This document shows positions 6,463 through 10,022 of a stretch of DNA of 10,022 bases, piece by piece. Origin of the DNA: UBA8437 sp963580005 (GTDB lineage: Bacteria; Planctomycetota; Planctomycetia; Planctomycetales; Planctomycetaceae). Where the stretch lies: positions 1-10,022 of the forward strand of contig CAUZJR010000188.1 in the NCBI GenBank assembly GCA_963580005.1, given 5' to 3'. The translations under genes were made by a program, and so were the position numbers. Positions within the stretch are counted from its first letter, which is position 1; each line of letters starts with the position of its first letter. The notes under the pieces were generated by a model, which searched no databases, had not been told where the DNA came from, and saw nothing but the letters and a program-made list of their open reading frames with translations.

Positions 6463-9441
6463 TCAGTCGACGTAAACAAACTCGTTGCTGCAGAACAGCA
6501 ACTGGCAGAAGTCTCGTACGGCCAGTTCTTCGGCGTTGGCCTGTCCCTTGCGTGAGCCGGCCTGAGTCTTGATGAAGGCCAGCATCGCCTCCTTTTCACT
6601 CGAATCCGGCGACCGGGCCAGTGCCAGGCGGTAGGCCAAGTCGACGGCCTGCCCCAGTGACGTCTTGTTGTCGGGCCGAATCCGCTTGGCGAAGCCTCCC
6701 GAGAGTTCTCGGATGAAGGGCGAGTTGAGCATCGCCAGGGCCTGGGGAGCCACGGTGCTCTCGTTGCGTTTCCCCACCCCCTGCATCGCGTCGGGAGCAT
6801 CAAAGAGCTGCAGGATCGGGATCAGGCGGCCTCGTTTCACGGTCAGGTAGATGCTGCGGCGGTTGGATTTCTGATCGAGTGACCCGCTGCCGAACATCTT
6901 GCGATCGAGTCGGCCGCTGATGTCCAGCAGCGCATCGCGGATCAACTCGGCCTCGAGTCGCTTCGCCCCACGTCGCCACAGCAGCCGGTTGTCCGGGTCG
7001 ATCTTCTCGGCATGTTCCGAGGGGGCGTTGCCCTGCATCCAGGTGTGGCTGGCGAGCACCAGGCGGTGGATGGGCTTCAGTTTCCAGCCTCCGCGGATCA
7101 GTTCACCGGCGAGCCAGTCGAGCATCGCGGGGTGAGTGGGCCGCTCGCCGCGGGTGCCAAAGTCGCTGGGCGTGCTGACCAGGCCACGGCCGAAGTGGTA
7201 CTGCCAGATGCGGTTGACCATCACCCGGGCCAGCAGGTGACCGGCTCCGTTGTCGATGTCGGTCAGCCAGCCGGCCGCGGCGATCCGCGGCTTGACCGGC
7301 TGCTTCTTGTCGGCTCCGGTGAGCCAGTGCTGCCCGTTCTGTTTGCCGTTGATCAGCACCTGCAGGAACCCGGCGGGGGCTTCGCCCTGCTTGTTGTCGG
7401 CATTGCCGCGGGCCAGGAAGTAGACCTTGAAGGTGTCGCCACCGAACTGGTAGCTGGTGCCCTTGACCCGGGCCGAGTAGACCGGGGTCAGTTGCGGCTT
7501 GGGTTGAGTCTTTTGATGAGCGGCGACGGCGTCGTTGAGCGGGATCCACTGCTCGTCGGTCGTGCGGTACCAGTTGCGGAGCGCCGTCTTCTGCTTGGGC
7601 GTCCACTTCGCATCGGGCAGCTTCCAGGCGGCGAGCACGTCAGGGGGCACCTGGCCTCCCGAGAGTCGGAAGAAGAAGCCCGACGATCCGCCGACGTTGA
7701 CCACCTTGATCAGCAGTTCGTTGCGGCCGGCGGTGAGCGTGACCTTGACCTTGTGCTGGTCGGCCTTCACGCCGCCCATCGTCTTCTTGTTGAGGATCTC
7801 GGTGCCGTTGAGAAACACCTTGATGGCGTCGTCGGCTCCGAAGGCCATTTCGACGGGCAGCGCCGAGGGAGACTCGATGATGCGGACCAGGTAGTTGGCC
7901 GCGTTGGCGCCGGTGAGCGTGTTGTGGATCTTGGCATCGGTCCAGGTGGGCTGGACCTGCCAGGCGAGGGACTTCTTGCCGAAGACCCGGCCCAGGTTGA
8001 CTCGCTTTCCAGCAGCCGTCTCGGGGCCGGCGGCGGTGTCGAAGGCCTTGTTGAAGTCGGCGGCGGGGAACGGGCCGATTTGGTGCCAGTGACCGAGAGT
8101 CGGTACGGGAGGCTCTGAGGGTCGACGGGTCAGCCAGTCGGTCAATCGCGACGGCAGCCGGTCCTTCTCCCAGGCCGTCACCGCGTCGGTCAACGGCTTC
8201 AGCGTGGCGGCGTACTTGGCCTGGGCGGCCTGGAAGGCTTCGGGCACAAGATTCAGGCTGGTGTCGCCGAAACCGACCTCCTTGAAACAACTCACGAAGC
8301 GGTAGTAATCGCTCTGAGGCAGAGGGTCATACTTGTGGCTGTGGCACCGTGCACATCCGATGGTCAGGCCCAGCAGGCTGGTGCCCAGTGTGCCGACGAT
8401 GTCGTCGAGTTGTTCGTAGCGGCTGCGTTCGCGCTCTTTTTGTGTCTGCTGAGTGGTGAAGGGGCCGGCCACGAGGAACCCGGTGGCGGCGACCGCGTCG
8501 AGTGCGCCTCGGGCTGCGGGATTCGTCTTGGCGCCGGTCTTGGCCAGCAGGTCGCCTGCGATCTGCAGTCGGACGAACTGGTCATAGGGCATGTCCTGGT
8601 TCAGGGCCCGGATCACGAAGTCTCGATACTGGAAGGCACTGGCCCGGTCCTTGTCGAACGCGTAGCCGTTGCTCTCGGCAAACCGCACCAGGTCCAGCCA
8701 GTGCCGTCCCCAGCGTTCGCCGTAGTGCGTACTGGCCAGCAGTCGATCGACCTCGCCGGACCACGCCGCCTCGAAGTCCTTCTCGGCCTCGGCCAGGAAT
8801 CTCTGCTGGTCGTCGGCCGTGGGTGGCAATCCGATGAGGTCGAAGTAGAGCCGCCTCAGCAGAGTCGCCGGAGTGGCCCGTCGGTTGGGGGTGATACCCT
8901 TGGCCGTCTGCAGCGCGTGGACGAAGCGGTCGATGTCGGTGCGGACCGTGTCACCGTTTGGGACCTGGGGCGGCTTGACGTCGGCCAGGGGTTGAAACGA
9001 CCAGTGCGTCTTGCCCGCCTTGATGTCGATGACGGACGTGGCCACGGTCTTCCCGTCTCGCGGGTCGGGGGCTCCCAGCTGGATCCATTTCTCGAAGTCG
9101 GCGACGATCGAGGCGGGCAGCTTGGCCTTGGGAGGCATCTCGAGCCCGTCGTGCTTCAGGGCCGCCACCAGCAGGCTCTTCTTCGGCTGCCCCGGTACGA
9201 CAGCCGGTCCCGTCTCGCCTCCCTTGAGGATCCCGGCCCGAGTGTCGACCTGGAGTCCTCCCTTGAGCATCTTGGTCGAGGCGGCCTTGGCCGAATGGCA
9301 CTTGTAGCAGTACCGGACCAGCACCGGGCGGATCTTCGATTCGAAGAAATCGAGCCCCTTGCGATCCTCGGCCGGCTTGTCGGCAGCGAGTGAGGTCGAG
9401 GCGATCAGCAGAACGGTCAACGTGGCGCGGATGGAGATCAT
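6463..9441 (-). CDS. Planctomycete cytochrome c / DUF1549-DUF1553 protein, complete
   Basis: The chosen start at 9441 gives 992 residues. The N-terminus MISIRATLTVLLIASTSLAADKP is a typical Sec signal peptide with probable cleavage near LA-AD, and AGGGA lies 8 nt upstream. An in-frame ATG at 9486 would add 15 non-signal residues and is less likely. Domains: PSCyt1 with heme motif CYKCH at 45-49 and likely axial Met102 (EMPP); PSCyt2/DUF1549 from about 170, with LDLVRFAESNGY and second heme motif CARCH at 363-367; a PA14- or galactose-binding-like module at about 448-597 (GHWHQIGPFP from 450, FGADDAIKVFLNG, RNELLIKVVN); then PSD1/DUF1553 from about 715 to the end (NRIWQYHFGRGLV from 743; C-terminus CSNEFVYVD). 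It is probably an envelope diheme cytochrome with a ligand-binding module, first gene of a pair with the DUF1501 gene 74 nt downstream. The central module differs from that of the + strand paralogue. The redox partner is unknown. Confidence 0.93.
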   Translation of the reverse strand: MISIRATLTVLLIASTSLAADKPAEDRKGLDFFESKIRPVLVRYCYKCHSAKAASTKMLKGGLQVDTRAGILKGGETGPAVVPGQPKKSLLVAALKHDGLEMPPKAKLPASIVADFEKWIQLGAPDPRDGKTVATSVIDIKAGKTHWSFQPLADVKPPQVPNGDTVRTDIDRFVHALQTAKGITPNRRATPATLLRRLYFDLIGLPPTADDQQRFLAEAEKDFEAAWSGEVDRLLASTHYGERWGRHWLDLVRFAESNGYAFDKDRASAFQYRDFVIRALNQDMPYDQFVRLQIAGDLLAKTGAKTNPAARGALDAVAATGFLVAGPFTTQQTQKERERSRYEQLDDIVGTLGTSLLGLTIGCARCHSHKYDPLPQSDYYRFVSCFKEVGFGDTSLNLVPEAFQAAQAKYAATLKPLTDAVTAWEKDRLPSRLTDWLTRRPSEPPVPTLGHWHQIGPFPAADFNKAFDTAAGPETAAGKRVNLGRVFGKKSLAWQVQPTWTDAKIHNTLTGANAANYLVRIIESPSALPVEMAFGADDAIKVFLNGTEILNKKTMGGVKADQHKVKVTLTAGRNELLIKVVNVGGSSGFFFRLSGGQVPPDVLAAWKLPDAKWTPKQKTALRNWYRTTDEQWIPLNDAVAAHQKTQPKPQLTPVYSARVKGTSYQFGGDTFKVYFLARGNADNKQGEAPAGFLQVLINGKQNGQHWLTGADKKQPVKPRIAAAGWLTDIDNGAGHLLARVMVNRIWQYHFGRGLVSTPSDFGTRGERPTHPAMLDWLAGELIRGGWKLKPIHRLVLASHTWMQGNAPSEHAEKIDPDNRLLWRRGAKRLEAELIRDALLDISGRLDRKMFGSGSLDQKSNRRSIYLTVKRGRLIPILQLFDAPDAMQGVGKRNESTVAPQALAMLNSPFIRELSGGFAKRIRPDNKTSLGQAVDLAYRLALARSPDSSEKEAMLAFIKTQAGSRKGQANAEELAVRDFCQLLFCSNEFVYVD

Positions 9442-9449
9442 CCGGGGTG

Positions 9450-9454
9450 TCCCT
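9450..9454 (-). promoter_or_regulatory. Shine-Dalgarno-like site (AGGGA) of the minus-strand cytochrome gene
   Basis: On the minus strand AGGGA lies 8 nt before the ATG at 9441, the same spacing as in the partner DUF1501 gene. Together with the signal peptide that begins at this ATG, it favours 9441 over the in-frame ATG at 9486. Confidence 0.5.
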
Positions 9455-9517
9455 GGTGTGTGGGGCCGGTTGGAGAAGAGTGGCATCCACCGATGATAGC
9501 GGATTGACCGAGCGTTT

Positions 9518-9564
9518 GGGGACTGGCACCGGCGCTGCCGGGGGCAGCTCTGGAGCCAGTCCCC
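9518..9564. repeat. 47-nt near-perfect palindrome, REP-like stem-loop
   Basis: GGGGACTGGC (9518-9527) and GCCAGTCCCC (9555-9564) are perfect 10-nt inverted arms. Moving inward come one A/A mismatch, four pairs (one of them G-T), one C/T mismatch, six more pairs (GCTGCC with GGCAGC) and a GGG loop. In all, 20 of 22 opposed positions pair, with no bulge. It lies 76 nt upstream of the cytochrome start at 9441, so it is either in the 5' leader or around the promoter. It could be a solitary REP/RAYT-type element, a leader structure or a protein-binding cruciform. No transposase is present in the window. Confidence 0.85.
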
Positions 9565-9628
9565 GTTTCACCCTTCCCTCCGGCCGCCACAACTCCTATA
9601 TTGCAGTGCTTGCTTTGGAGTTTGGGGG

Positions 9629-9640
9629 TGGCAGCTGCCA
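9629..9640. promoter_or_regulatory. 12-bp perfect palindrome TGGCAGCTGCCA, possible operator
   Basis: TGGCAGCTGCCA equals its own reverse complement. It lies 187 nt upstream of the cytochrome start at 9441, in non-coding DNA. A palindrome of this length is expected by chance a couple of times in 10 kb, so a regulatory role rests only on its intergenic position. Confidence 0.25.
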
Positions 9641-9712
9641 ACGGCAGATGCGACTCCCGACTCGACTCACTCGGATTCTCCTCATCCCTGCCGCGGCCAA
9701 GAGCCGAGACAG

Positions 9713-9742
9713 ACCGATGGTGATCCGGGTTACTCCATCGGT
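9713..9742. promoter_or_regulatory. 8-bp inverted repeat ACCGATGG-N14-CCATCGGT, possible operator
   Basis: The arms are perfect (9713-9720 and 9735-9742), with a 14-nt spacer and 22 nt between arm centres, about two helical turns. It lies in the upstream region of the minus-strand pair, 271 nt from the start at 9441. It could bind a dimeric or tetrameric regulator, or form a hairpin in RNA; no regulator gene is present to test this against. Confidence 0.3.
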
Positions 9743-10022
9743 TGACCTGCCATGATAACGCTGTTTCCGCTGCGGCCGCGACACGCCATCGCGTCCTGAC
9801 CTCCGCCGCCCCCACGAGGCATCCGGGCCTCTGCGGTGTTGAGGTCTCAAGGTGAAACGGACCGGTTCAGGTGACCGCTCACGGCGTTTCCCTCGCGAGC
9901 CTCACCCATCCGACCTCCGGGCATGGCGATCGAGTTTTTTGAGGAAGATTGAGAGATCCTGGGAAACACTGTTCCTGACTTATTTCCGACAAACGGCCCA
10001 AACACCCAGCTGACAGAAACCA

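Larger units (their letters stand above)
9565..10022. other. Non-coding stretch upstream of the minus-strand cytochrome gene
   Basis: No open frame here has a convincing start, a recognisable protein or codon structure like the neighbouring genes; the frames present are short, of odd composition and overlap one another. The stretch holds a 12-bp palindrome (9629-9640), an inverted repeat (9713-9742) and smaller potential stems such as GAGGC/GCCTC (9816-9831). The last 90 or so bases are less GC-rich than the rest. A promoter for the minus-strand pair is expected here, but no clear -35/-10 pair could be identified. The neighbouring gene lies beyond the right edge. Confidence 0.6.

Noticed and set aside
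7012..9393. Long + strand open frames (7012-8118, 368 codons; 8335-9393, 352 codons) opposite the minus-strand cytochrome gene
   Set aside because: They lie wholly antisense to a gene with clear domain motifs. High GC with strong third-position bias opens such frames; their products show no recognisable domain.
9442..9486. Longer N-terminus for the minus-strand cytochrome gene, starting at 9486
   Set aside because: The extra 15 residues precede a complete signal peptide that begins at the ATG at 9441, and that ATG has an AGGGA site 8 nt upstream.
9438..9815. 125-codon minus-strand frame upstream of and slightly overlapping the cytochrome start
   Set aside because: It has low-complexity composition, runs through the palindrome at 9518-9564, has no domain and no convincing ribosome site.
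9923..9952. Nine-codon + strand mini-ORF and the T6 tract at 9936-9941 as a gene or terminator
   Set aside because: No ribosome site precedes the ORF, and no solid stem precedes the T tract; no upstream + strand gene needs a terminator here.
9961..10022. Possible sigma or ECF-type promoter (GGAAC-like block on the minus strand) near the right edge
   Set aside because: Only one short block matches; the second element and a downstream gene at sensible distance could not be shown.

Overview
The window is GC-rich, almost fully coding, and holds four large genes from two families typical of Planctomycetota: multidomain 'planctomycete cytochrome' proteins (PSCyt1/DUF1549 + DUF1553) and DUF1501 proteins. 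These pairs also occur in Verrucomicrobiota and some Acidobacteriota, so the phylum call is probable and nothing finer is justified. No tRNA, rRNA, CRISPR array, transposase or phage gene was seen.

Layout: two gene pairs face each other tail to tail. On the + strand, a 5'-truncated cytochrome/DUF1553 gene (1-3414) is followed after 19 nt by a DUF1501 gene (3434-4867). On the - strand, a complete cytochrome/DUF1553 gene (9441 down to 6463) is followed after 74 nt by a second DUF1501 gene (6388 down to 4943). The two DUF1501 genes end 75 nt apart, and a hairpin lies in that gap. The 74-nt linker of the minus-strand pair carries an 11-nt tandem repeat, a tight GC-rich hairpin and a Shine-Dalgarno site. 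The 581 nt upstream of the minus-strand cytochrome gene hold no convincing gene; they hold a 47-nt near-perfect palindrome and two smaller inverted repeats.

How the genes may work together: each pair makes one exported protein with two c-type heme motifs and one exported alkaline-phosphatase-fold protein. The cytochrome of the minus pair has a Sec-type signal peptide, as heme attachment outside the cytoplasm requires. Both DUF1501 proteins have twin-arginine leaders, which suggests they fold, perhaps with metal, before export. A two-protein envelope system is a reasonable inference, possibly acting on a complex polysaccharide or sulfated substrate, but to my knowledge the biochemical function of these families is not established. 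The two cytochromes share their terminal domains but carry different central beta-rich modules, so the two pairs probably recognise different partners or ligands.

Nothing here is clearly an unknown system. The points most worth checking are the mirrored twin operons, the swapped central modules, the palindrome at 9518-9564, and the imperfect inverted repeat formed by the facing 3' ends of the DUF1501 genes.
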